Shown here piece after piece: positions 1 through 6,062 of a DNA stretch of 8,536 nt. A program made the translations under genes and the position numbers. The DNA lies in the NCBI GenBank assembly GCA_036667875.1, contig JAVWTD010000045.1, positions 1 to 8,536 on the forward strand, in the 5' to 3' direction. Below the pieces are notes generated by a model. The model made no database searches. It saw only the letters and a program-made list of their open reading frames with translations, and was not told the origin of the DNA. The first letter of the stretch is position 1, and every line of letters starts with the position of its first letter. The DNA comes from CAJGDV01 sp036667875 (GTDB lineage: Bacteria; Bacillota_I; Bacilli_A; RF39; UBA660).

Positions 1-24
1 TAAAATTTAAAAATATGGTTTATT

Positions 25-52
25 AAAAAGAAAATCCTGTTAAAAACAGGAT
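25..52 (-). terminator. Rho-independent terminator of the FAD-rnhB-hyp-MBL operon
   Basis: Just after the stop codon of the metallo-hydrolase gene, the minus strand reads ATCCTGTT-TTT-AACAGGAT: a perfect 8-bp stem (34-41 with 45-52) and a 3-nt loop. It is followed by a T-rich tract, TTTCTTTTT (25-33). This is a textbook intrinsic terminator and marks the end of the four-gene operon. Confidence 0.9.
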
Positions 53-54
53 GT

Positions 55-570
55 TTACATGCTGAAGAAACCATTATTTTGTTTTTCATATTCTAAAGTT
101 GTACTTGGTCCATGACCTGGGTAGACTAAACAATCATCATATTTTTTGATTAATTCTATAGATTTAAGCATTTCTTTCATACTTCCACCCATAAAATCAG
201 TTCTTCCTATTGATTCTTTAAATAAGAAGTCCCCTGTAAACATAAAATTTTCATCTTTAAAATAAAAAGTTTTTGAGTCTTCAGTGTGACCTTTTGTTTC
301 TATTACTTCGAAGTTAAATGGTCCAATATGTTGATATCCAGCATCAAAGTTATAAACTTCTGCTTTTGTATTTTCAATTAGTTCTTGTAATGCTCCTATG
401 TGGTCTTGATGGTGATGAGTTACTAGTATTCCTAGTAGTTCTTTTTTTCCTATTGCTTTTAATATTTTATTTACTTCACATGATGGGTCAATTACTAGTG
501 CAAATTTATCTTTTGTTAGTATATAACAATTATTATCTAGACTTCCTAGTACTAGTGTTTCTAATTTCAT
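55..570 (-). CDS. Small MBL-fold metallo-hydrolase (glyoxalase II-like)
   Basis: A 171-aa metallo-beta-lactamase-fold hydrolase, cytoplasmic, with no signal peptide. The metal-binding set is complete: THHHQDH gives H52, H54, D56 and H57, then H95 (KGHTEDS), D114 (FTGDFLF) and H153 (YPGHGPST). The GRTDFMGGS segment (122-130) is typical of the short glyoxalase II/YcbL-like group, whose members hydrolyse thioesters such as S-lactoylglutathione or related thiols. The true substrate cannot be read from sequence, and glutathione may be absent in such an organism. At 171 aa it is short for the family (usually about 200-210 aa) but keeps all ligands. The start ATG overlaps the TGA stop of the preceding gene (ATGA), with AGAGG about 10 nt upstream, so translation is probably coupled. 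It is the last gene of the operon. General fold is sure; exact reaction is inferred. Confidence 0.9.
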   Translation of the reverse strand: MKLETLVLGSLDNNCYILTKDKFALVIDPSCEVNKILKAIGKKELLGILVTHHHQDHIGALQELIENTKAEVYNFDAGYQHIGPFNFEVIETKGHTEDSKTFYFKDENFMFTGDFLFKESIGRTDFMGGSMKEMLKSIELIKKYDDCLVYPGHGPSTTLEYEKQNNGFFSM

Positions 571-812
571 TCTAAGCCTCTTTTATTTATTTCACTTTGT
601 TTTTTTGGAATACTCTGAGTATTAGGTAGTCCTGGTTGTTTTTGTAATGGTTCATATTCATGTTTATAGGCGAATTTAGCGCCCATCATGTCTTTTTTTA
701 TTACGTCTAAATCTCTAGAACATCTACCATTTCCAAATCCATTTAGGTCTGTTGCAATTCTTGTGTTAGAGTTATTATTAAATTGATTTTTTGAAAAATT
801 AAAATTATTCAT
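567..812 (-). CDS. Unrecognised 81-aa Asn-rich protein
   Basis: I do not recognise this protein. The first 28 residues are rich in Asn (ten Asn) and look disordered. The middle (about 30-58) is charged and aromatic (CSRDLDVIKKDMMGAKF, then AYKHEYEP) with a single Cys at 31 and could form a short helical domain. The tail (59-81) is Pro/Gln/Lys-rich. There is no signal peptide or membrane segment. It is held in the operon by overlaps at both ends: its ATG lies 8 nt inside the 3' end of rnhB, and its TGA overlaps the ATG of the metallo-hydrolase gene. A weak GAAGGG lies about 11 nt upstream of the start, so coupling to rnhB translation is likely. The overlap pattern supports a real gene, but homologues would be needed to confirm it. 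Confidence 0.6.
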   Translation of the reverse strand: MNNFNFSKNQFNNNSNTRIATDLNGFGNGRCSRDLDVIKKDMMGAKFAYKHEYEPLQKQPGLPNTQSIPKKQSEINKRGLE

Positions 813-1437
813 TGTTATCGTTTCCCTTCATAATTATTTGTTTTACTGGACCATAAGTTTTTCGGTATCCTTCGATTAGTCCATATTTGTTTATTGCTTC
901 AATGTGCATTTTGGTTGGATATCCTTTATGTTTTCCATATCCATATTGTGGGTATTTTTTGTCTAGTTTATACATCATTTTATCTCTTGTTACTTTGGCT
1001 AAGACGCTTGCGGCTGCTATGGAAATGCTTTTAGCGTCGCCTTTTATTATTGATGTTGATTTTATTTTAAGGTCTTTTAATGGCATAGCGTCTACTAGTA
1101 CGTGTTCTAAGTTTATTTGTTTAGAAACTTTTTTGATACTTTTCATCATTGCTTTTCTACTTGCTTCATAAATATTTATTGAGTCTATTTCTTCTGGACT
1201 TACTGAGGAAATCCCGTACGCTAAACAGTTTTCAATTATGTAGTCATAGAAAATATCTCTTTTCTTTTCTGATAATTTCTTTGAGTCTGTTAGACCTTCT
1301 AAAATAAAATCTTTGGGAAGAACACAACAAGCTGCTACTACGGGTCCTATTAGGGGTCCTCTACCAACTTCATCGACTCCTCCTATAAACTCTATACCTT
1401 CATCATATAATTCTCTTTCATACTGATATAAATCCAT
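805..1437 (-). CDS. rnhB: Ribonuclease HII
   Basis: A 210-aa RNase HII, which nicks the RNA strand of RNA-DNA hybrids and starts removal of single ribonucleotides misincorporated in DNA. It is cytoplasmic and needs Mn2+ or Mg2+. The family motifs appear in order: GGVDEVGRGPLIGPVVA (19-35) with catalytic D22 and E23 and the GRG substrate-reading loop (25-27); DSKKLS (51-56); D116 in VLVDAMPL; D134 in KGDAKSISIAAASVLAKVTR; and a KHKGYPTKMHIEAI segment near 169-182. The D116-D134 spacing of 18 matches E. coli RNase HII as I recall it. Length is normal. The ATG shares one base with the TAA of the upstream dehydrogenase gene (TAATG) and no strong Shine-Dalgarno is visible, so translation is probably coupled. 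The last residues overlap the 81-aa gene. Confidence 0.97.
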   Translation of the reverse strand: MDLYQYERELYDEGIEFIGGVDEVGRGPLIGPVVAACCVLPKDFILEGLTDSKKLSEKKRDIFYDYIIENCLAYGISSVSPEEIDSINIYEASRKAMMKSIKKVSKQINLEHVLVDAMPLKDLKIKSTSIIKGDAKSISIAAASVLAKVTRDKMMYKLDKKYPQYGYGKHKGYPTKMHIEAINKYGLIEGYRKTYGPVKQIIMKGNDNNE

Positions 1438-2816
1438 TATTTGACACTTTCTAAAATATCTCTTGCTGCTATTAAACCAGTAGCAGCGGCTGCTACTATA
1501 TTTCCTGCTTTTCCTGCTCCATCTCCTATGAAATAGATTTCATGGTTTTCAAGTTTCATTTTATTGTTTGTTGTAATTTCATTACTAAAGAATTTTATTT
1601 CTGGACCATACAATAGTGTTTCTCCATTATTTACTCCTGGTATTATTTTATCAAGTGTCTCTAATCCTTCTAGAATATTTTTTATTATTCTGTGTGGCAT
1701 AACGAGTGCTAAGTCACCTGCTACTACGTCCTTTAGAGTGGGTTCTATAAAACCTTTGTTTATTTTTTCTATGGTTGATCTTCTACCTATTCTAAGGTCT
1801 CTTAGGGTTTGTAAAATTGGTTTTCCTCCTCCTAGAGTATTAGCAATTTTAGCGATTGATTCTCCGTATTCTCTAGTATTAGTTACTGGGTATGTTAAGT
1901 TAACTTTTGAAATAAAAGCAAAATTTGAATTGTTTGATTTTATGTCTTTTAAGGCATGTCCATTTACACATATATATCCGTTATAGTTTTCTTTGGCAAC
2001 GAATCCTCCTGGGTTAGTACAAAATGTTCTTATTTGGTCATTATATGTTTCAGTTTTAATGAATATTGTTGGATCGTATATTATATCTGTTAGTTTTTTT
2101 AGTATTTCTTTTCTAACTTCTACTCTTACTCCTATTTCAATACTTTGTGAAGTATATGGAATATTATATTTATCTGCTAATTCTTGAATCCATTTAGCTC
2201 CTGTTCTTCCTGGTGCTACAATTACTTTTTTAGCAGTTTTAGTTTCATTATTAAATTTAACACTATAACTTCCTTTTAAATCAACAATGTCTGTTACATT
2301 AGCACATTCTTTTACTTCTATTCCTTTTTTAATTAGATAGTTAGTAAATGATTCAATATAACCTGGAAGTCGGTCACTTCCTAGATGTTTTTGTTTTATT
2401 ATTAATAGGTTAGCCCCTTCTTTTGCTATGTCTTCTTTAATTTTAAGGGCTTCATCCATATTACTTGGATAAACATCTGAATCCATTCCAAATTCGTTAA
2501 ATATTTTTTCGGTGTCTTCTATTATTTCGTTTGCTTCGGTTATTGACATATATTTAAATAAATCAGTTTTCCCTAGTTTTGGAATAAAATTTAATTTGCC
2601 GTCTGAAAATGTTCCTGCTCCACCATAACCTGATAGTATACTACAAGGGTTACAATTTAGGCATTTTCCTTTTGTTGAGTTCATTGGACAAACTCTATTT
2701 TCTGCTAGTTTTCCTTTATCAAGAAGTAATATTTTTAAGTCTTTTTTATTTCTAATTAATTCTATTGCTGCAAAGAGTCCAGCTGGTCCTGCTCCTACTA
2801 TTATTACATCGTACAT
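1437..2816 (-). CDS. FAD-dependent dehydrogenase (COG2509-like)
   Basis: A 459-aa flavoprotein. The N-terminal Rossmann fingerprint VGAGPAGLFAA (7-17) binds FAD ADP, and LLDKGK at 31-36 ends the second beta strand. A Cys-rich segment with C43, C52, C55 and C58 precedes SGYGGAGTFSDGKLN (62-76), a combination typical of the uncharacterised FAD-dependent dehydrogenases of COG2509 (NAD(P)/FAD-dependent oxidoreductases). The C-terminal EIYFIGDGAGKAGNIV (426-441) is the second FAD-contact motif. The substrate is unknown; the clustered Cys could bind a metal or act in redox chemistry, which is inference. It is the first gene of its operon: AAGGAGG at 2823-2829 sits 6 nt before the ATG, and an extended -10 promoter lies just upstream. 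Its TAA overlaps the rnhB ATG. Length is normal for the family. Confidence 0.88.
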   Translation of the reverse strand: MYDVIIVGAGPAGLFAAIELIRNKKDLKILLLDKGKLAENRVCPMNSTKGKCLNCNPCSILSGYGGAGTFSDGKLNFIPKLGKTDLFKYMSITEANEIIEDTEKIFNEFGMDSDVYPSNMDEALKIKEDIAKEGANLLIIKQKHLGSDRLPGYIESFTNYLIKKGIEVKECANVTDIVDLKGSYSVKFNNETKTAKKVIVAPGRTGAKWIQELADKYNIPYTSQSIEIGVRVEVRKEILKKLTDIIYDPTIFIKTETYNDQIRTFCTNPGGFVAKENYNGYICVNGHALKDIKSNNSNFAFISKVNLTYPVTNTREYGESIAKIANTLGGGKPILQTLRDLRIGRRSTIEKINKGFIEPTLKDVVAGDLALVMPHRIIKNILEGLETLDKIIPGVNNGETLLYGPEIKFFSNEITTNNKMKLENHEIYFIGDGAGKAGNIVAAAATGLIAARDILESVK

Positions 2817-2822
2817 TTAAAT

Positions 2823-2848
2823 CCTCCTTATACAATTAAATTATACCA
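2823..2848 (-). promoter_or_regulatory. Extended -10 promoter and ribosome site for the FAD-rnhB operon
   Basis: The minus strand reads TGGTATAAT (plus 2840-2848): a perfect TATAAT -10 with the TGn extension. No good -35 is visible at 17 nt, as expected for an extended -10 promoter. Transcription would start near 2833-2834, only a few bases before the AAGGAGG ribosome site (2823-2829), giving a very short leader with no room for a riboswitch. The -10 directly abuts the U-tract of the leuS terminator, so termination and re-initiation are separated by almost nothing. Confidence 0.7.
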
Positions 2849-2882
2849 AAAAAAATAGTCCTTTTCTACTATAAGGACTATT
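2848..2882 (-). terminator. Rho-independent terminator after leuS
   Basis: On the minus strand a perfect 10-bp stem, AATAGTCCTT (2873-2882) with AAGGACTATT (2854-2863), encloses a 9-nt loop and is followed by six further T (2848-2853; eight counting the end of the stem). This is a strong intrinsic terminator closing the T-box/leuS operon. About 60 nt separate it from the leuS stop, with nothing else recognisable between. Confidence 0.92.
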
Positions 2883-2944
2883 AAATTTAATTATAAAGTG
2901 TTTTTAGTGATTGTTATTATGTTCTTTTCTTATTATTTATAGAA

Positions 2945-5332
2945 TTATTTAATAACAATATTTACTAATTTTTTTGGTACTACTATTACTTTTAAGATGT
3001 CATGACCTTCAATATGGTTTTTAACGTTTTCAATATTAAGGGCAAGTTTTTCCATTTCTTCTTTTGGTGTATCAATAGAAATTTCGATTTTTCCTCTTAC
3101 TTTACCGTTTATTTGAACAATCATATCAAATGAATCTTCTTTAGTTTTTTCTATATCGTATATTGGCCAAGGTTCATACGCGATGGTATTTTTGTTTCCT
3201 AGCATACTCCATAGTTCTTCAGTAATATATGGGGCAATAGGGTTTAGTAGTTTAAGGAAATTTGATGCGTATTCTTTTGGAAGATATTCTTCTTTATAAA
3301 CAGCATTTATAAATATCATCATTGTACTTATTGCGGTATTAAAGTTTAATGATTCATAGTCTTCTGTTACTTTTTTGACTGTTTGGTGGTATAGTTTGGT
3401 AAGATTTTTATTTTCTTTGTCTTTTATTTTATCTTCTTCAAACAATCTATAAATTCTATCTAAGAATCTTCTAGCTCCTTCTACTCCAGTGTCACTCCAT
3501 GGTTTATCGGCTTCTAGGGGTCCCATAAACATTTCATAAAGTCTTAGAGTGTCTGCTCCATAGGCTTCTACAACATCTGTTGGATTAATACAATAGTCTG
3601 GAAATCTTTTTCCCATTTTTGTTCCATTACTTCCTAATATCATTCCTTGATGTACTAGTTTTTTAAATGGTTCTGCTACTGGAACTATTCCTTTGTCATA
3701 AAGATATCTATTCCACATTCTTGAGTATAATAGGTGCCCTACTATATGTTCTGGACCACCTATATATAAGTCAACTGGAAGCCAGTGTTTCATTAACTCT
3801 TTGTCTGCTATTTCATTGTTGTTTTTAGGGTCTAAATATCTTAGAAAATAAAAACTAGATCCTGCACTTCCAGGCATGGTTGATGTTTCTCTTTTTCCTT
3901 TTTTTCCATCTATAGTTATGTTTACCCATTCTGGTTTGTTTTCTAGTGGTGCTTTTCCATTTTTCCCTTTATAGTCATCTAAAACAGGTAGTAATAAAGG
4001 TAGTTCACTTTCAGGTAGGGCTACGGTTTTTCCATCATCAAAATGTATTACGGGAATTGGTTCTCCCCAGTATCTTTGACGGGCAAAGATCCATTCTCTT
4101 ATTCGGTAATTTATTTTTTTGGTTCCTAATTTATTTTCTTCTAACCATAAGAGCATTTTATCTATTGCATCTTTTTTATTTAATCCATCAAGGAAATCTG
4201 AATTTATATGAATTCCTTCTCCTTCGTATGGTAATAAGTCTGTTTCACTTTTTAAAACTGGTATTATTTCTATTCCAAATTTAATGGCAAAATCATAGTC
4301 TCTACTGTCATGGGCAGGGACAGCCATAATTGCTCCTGTTCCATAAGACGCTAGTACATAGTCTGATATCCAAATAGGTATTTCTTTGTTGTTAACAGGG
4401 TTAATGGCGTATGCTCCAGTAAATGATCCTGTTTTTTCTTTGTTTAATTCAGTTCTTTCTAAGTCAGACTTTAGGGATGAAATTTTTTTATATTCTTCTA
4501 TTTCTTTTTTATTTTTTTCAGTTGTTATTTTGTCTACTAAAGGGTGTTCTGGGGATAAGACACAATAAGTTGCTCCAAAAAGAGTATCACATCTTGTAGT
4601 AAAAACACTAAAGTTTAAATCTTTTCCTGATACTTCAAATTTGACTGTTGCTCCAATTGATTTGCCTATCCAATTTCTTTGCATTTCTTTTGATGATTCT
4701 GGCCAGTCTAATTCATTTAATCCATCTAATAATTTTTCGGCGTATTTTGGAATGTCGATTACCCATTGTTTCATGTTTTTACGTATTACTGGGTATCCGC
4801 CTCTTTCACTTTTTCCGTCTACTACTTCATCGTTTGCTAGTACTGTTCCTAATTCTTCACACCAATTAACTGGCTTATCTTCATATTTTGCAAGTCCATC
4901 GTTAAAAAGTTGAATAAATATCCATTGTGTCCATTTATAAAATTCTGGTTCATGTGTTTTAATGGCTAAATCCCAATCATAAGATAACCCTAATAGTTTT
5001 AGTTGTTCTGTGAATGTTTTAAGGTTAGATTCTGTAAATGTGCTTGGATGGTTTCCTGTTGCTATCGCAAATTGTTCTGCTGGCAAACCAAATGAGTCAA
5101 ATCCAATCGGATGAAGAACATTAAATCCTTGCATTCTTTTCATTCTAGAGACTATGTCTGTAGCGGTGTATCCTTCTGGGTGACCTGCATGTAATCCAAC
5201 TCCTGAAGGGTATGGAAACATATCAAGAGCGTAATACTTTGGTTTTGAAAAGTCTCTTAAGTTTGTTTTGAATGTTTCGTTTTCTTCCCAATATTTTTTC
5301 CATTTTTTTTCTATTTTTTTATGTTCGTACAT
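2945..5332 (-). CDS. leuS: Leucyl-tRNA synthetase
   Basis: A 795-aa class Ia synthetase that charges tRNA-Leu with leucine, cytoplasmic. In order: the HIGH-type signature LHAGHPEGYTATD with HAGH at 48-51; MQRNWIGKS (217-225); the CP1 editing domain, with the T-rich stretch FTTRCDTLFGAT (244-255) and GTGAIMAVPAHDSRD (331-345), whose Asp342/Asp345 region guards against mischarged amino acids; the return to the catalytic core at REWIFARQRYWGEPIPV (412-428); TMPGSAGSSFYFLRY (485-499); and the KMSKS-equivalent loop, here KMGKR (572-576). Two departures from the usual consensus: KMGKR for KMSKS, and Cys248 where Pro is normal in TTRPDT. Length is close to the family norm (about 800-820). The ATG has AGAGGAAG just upstream and lies 22 nt inside the end of the membrane-protein gene. 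The operon is led by a T-box. Confidence 0.98.
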   Translation of the reverse strand: MYEHKKIEKKWKKYWEENETFKTNLRDFSKPKYYALDMFPYPSGVGLHAGHPEGYTATDIVSRMKRMQGFNVLHPIGFDSFGLPAEQFAIATGNHPSTFTESNLKTFTEQLKLLGLSYDWDLAIKTHEPEFYKWTQWIFIQLFNDGLAKYEDKPVNWCEELGTVLANDEVVDGKSERGGYPVIRKNMKQWVIDIPKYAEKLLDGLNELDWPESSKEMQRNWIGKSIGATVKFEVSGKDLNFSVFTTRCDTLFGATYCVLSPEHPLVDKITTEKNKKEIEEYKKISSLKSDLERTELNKEKTGSFTGAYAINPVNNKEIPIWISDYVLASYGTGAIMAVPAHDSRDYDFAIKFGIEIIPVLKSETDLLPYEGEGIHINSDFLDGLNKKDAIDKMLLWLEENKLGTKKINYRIREWIFARQRYWGEPIPVIHFDDGKTVALPESELPLLLPVLDDYKGKNGKAPLENKPEWVNITIDGKKGKRETSTMPGSAGSSFYFLRYLDPKNNNEIADKELMKHWLPVDLYIGGPEHIVGHLLYSRMWNRYLYDKGIVPVAEPFKKLVHQGMILGSNGTKMGKRFPDYCINPTDVVEAYGADTLRLYEMFMGPLEADKPWSDTGVEGARRFLDRIYRLFEEDKIKDKENKNLTKLYHQTVKKVTEDYESLNFNTAISTMMIFINAVYKEEYLPKEYASNFLKLLNPIAPYITEELWSMLGNKNTIAYEPWPIYDIEKTKEDSFDMIVQINGKVRGKIEISIDTPKEEMEKLALNIENVKNHIEGHDILKVIVVPKKLVNIVIK

Positions 5333-5679
5333 TTTTCTTCCTCTTTTCTTTTTAAAATTTTTCCAATGTTAAGGTAAATTATAACAATGAGTGTTGTAAA
5401 TGAAATAAAAGCAATTAATAATTTCAAGACATAATTTTTTATAAACATTACTATAAAAAATATAAGCCCTATCATAAACGAGTTAGAGATAGCAAAATAA
5501 TTTGCAATCATTTTATGATCTAATAGGTCATAATTTAAATTAAATCTTGCTTTTATTATGTTTGTTTCTCTGCTGTTTTTAATGAATTTTTCTAGTCTTT
5601 TTGGTTTTCTTATTATTATTACGTAGTATATTATATAAACTACTAAAGAAATTATTATTGAATAAATTAAATTTTCCAT
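5311..5679 (-). CDS. Unrecognised 122-aa three-helix membrane protein, first gene of the T-box operon
   Basis: I do not recognise this protein. It has three hydrophobic segments: about 4-23, 62-80 and 84-104. A basic loop (RKPKRLEKFIKNSR, 24-37) follows the first and a charged tail (KILKRKEEEK, 107-116) follows the last. By the positive-inside rule the N-terminus would be outside, and the large loop (24-60) and the C-terminus in the cytoplasm. There is no catalytic motif. AAGGAGG (5684-5690) sits 4 nt before the ATG, a strong ribosome site. It is the first gene behind a leucine-type T-box, and its last 22 nt overlap leuS in another frame, so it is co-expressed and perhaps translationally coupled with the synthetase. 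A role in leucine uptake or membrane sensing would be a guess. Confidence 0.8.
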   Translation of the reverse strand: MENLIYSIIISLVVYIIYYVIIIRKPKRLEKFIKNSRETNIIKARFNLNYDLLDHKMIANYFAISNSFMIGLIFFIVMFIKNYVLKLLIAFISFTTLIVIIYLNIGKILKRKEEEKCTNIKK

Positions 5680-5683
5680 GTTT

Positions 5684-5717
5684 CCTCCTTAAACAAAAAA
5701 ATATTATGTTATAAGGA
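5684..5717 (-). promoter_or_regulatory. Candidate Shine-Dalgarno sequestrator at the end of the T-box leader
   Basis: In the transcript, UCCUUAUAAC (5708-5717) can pair with GUUUAAGGA (5686-5694): six pairs UCCUUA/UAAGGA, one bulged U, then AAC/GUU, with a 13-nt loop that holds the U7 tract. The 3' partner includes most of the AAGGAGG ribosome site (5684-5690). The 5' partner is also the 3' arm of the T-box antiterminator, so the two folds exclude each other. No U-tract follows this hairpin, so it would block ribosomes rather than terminate transcription. The pairing is seen; its function is inference. Confidence 0.5.
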
Positions 5718-5905
5718 CGAGTTTACTCGCGGTACCACCTTATTTCATAATACTTTATGCTCTTTATTATTTTAACGCTTTTAGCGGCATATAATGCAAC
5801 TCCAAAGTAAATTCATAAATCTTAATTTAAATGTTTTCACCTACCACATCTTCTCTTAAAATTAAGTTCTTTATTACTAGTCTTCCTCACAGTTTTTAAA
5901 TATCT
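5700..5905 (-). promoter_or_regulatory. T-box leader, leucine type
   Basis: This is a tRNA-sensing T-box RNA upstream of the membrane-protein/leuS operon. The T-box core AAGGTGGTACCGCG is at 5728-5741, and its UGGU (5734-5737) would pair with the ACCA end of uncharged tRNA-Leu (discriminator A). The antiterminator is AUAAGG/CCUUAU and CGAG/CUCG around a UAAA loop (5711-5744). Stem I shows AGTA opposite GAA in the specifier loop, a CTTAAT/ATTAAG stem, the AAGAGAAG bulge region and an ATGT/ACAT apical hairpin with loop GGTAGGTGAAA. The specifier region GAATTTACTTTGGAG (5800-5814) contains the Leu codon UUA (5808-5810) at the expected distance after GAA; CUU (5805-5807) is the second option. Stem III is CGCT/AGCG (5776-5786). 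When leucine is short, uncharged tRNA should switch the operon on. Confidence 0.93.
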
Positions 5906-5912
5906 AATATTG

Positions 5913-5941
5913 ATTATAATATAAAACTATTTAAAAATCAA
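5913..5941 (-). promoter_or_regulatory. Sigma-A-type promoter of the T-box/leuS operon
   Basis: The minus strand has TTGATT (5936-5941, one mismatch to consensus TTGACA in each of the last two positions) and a perfect TATAAT (5913-5918), separated by exactly 17 nt. Transcription would start near 5904-5907, just ahead of T-box stem I, which fits the leader boundaries. Confidence 0.85.
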
Positions 5942-5956
5942 TGATTATTTTGTTAG

Positions 5957-5995
5957 TTACTAATTCTTTTAAGTTAAAGTCATTTGAATTAGTAA
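5957..5995. repeat. Inverted repeat A, 10-bp perfect arms
   Basis: TTACTAATTC (5957-5966) is the exact reverse complement of GAATTAGTAA (5986-5995), with a 19-nt spacer that itself contains the small palindrome TTTAA-C-TTAAA (in minus orientation). Its right arm overlaps the left arm of the next repeat by three bases. Neither strand has a U-tract after the hairpin, so it is not a canonical terminator. It lies 16 nt upstream of the leuS operon -35 and could be an operator or an insertion scar. Confidence 0.6.
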
Positions 5996-6028
5996 ATGCA
6001 ACCCTAAATTTTACTGTAGTTGCATTTA
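5993..6028. repeat. Inverted repeat B, 10-bp perfect arms
   Basis: TAAATGCAAC (5993-6002) and GTTGCATTTA (6019-6028) are perfect reverse complements around a 16-nt spacer. In RNA this would be a reasonably stable hairpin lying 35 nt past the res stop codon. No T-run follows on either strand, so it might protect the 3' end of the res transcript or act as a weak terminator, but that is not shown. Confidence 0.6.
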
Positions 6029-6039
6029 ATCGTACAGGT

Positions 6040-6057
6040 TTAATTTTATAAAATTAA
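6040..6057. repeat. 18-bp AT-only perfect palindrome after res
   Basis: TTAATTTTATAAAATTAA is its own reverse complement and begins 6 nt after the res stop codon. It consists only of A and T, and as RNA would fold weakly with almost no loop. With repeats A and B it makes three successive dyads in the 120 bases between the restriction gene and the leuS promoter. This completes the account of the 383-nt stretch without genes (5680-6062). Confidence 0.5.
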
Positions 6058-6062
6058 TTTTA

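Noticed and set aside
887..1171. Open frame of 94 codons on the plus strand inside rnhB
   Set aside because: Antisense shadow of an intact RNase HII with all motifs; no ribosome site; product is hydrophobic low-complexity typical of reversed AT-rich coding sequence.
1564..2187. Two plus-strand open frames inside the FAD dehydrogenase gene
   Set aside because: Antisense shadows of a gene whose cofactor motifs are complete; no recognisable protein features or start signals.
2890..2895. Second TATAAT on the minus strand downstream of leuS
   Set aside because: It lies before the strong leuS terminator and has no convincing -35, so transcripts from it would end at 2848.
3946..4913. Several plus-strand open frames inside leuS
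   Set aside because: They mirror the well-conserved synthetase frame and overlap each other; none has a plausible ribosome site or domain.
5700..5754. The extended antiterminator hairpin plus U7 as the classic T-box terminator
   Set aside because: It contains the antiterminator intact, so it cannot be its mutually exclusive competitor; kept as an alternative in the T-box finding rather than as a terminator call.
6040..6057. AT-only palindrome as the terminator of res
   Set aside because: No G-C pairs, almost no loop and no T-run after it on the minus strand; too weak to call.
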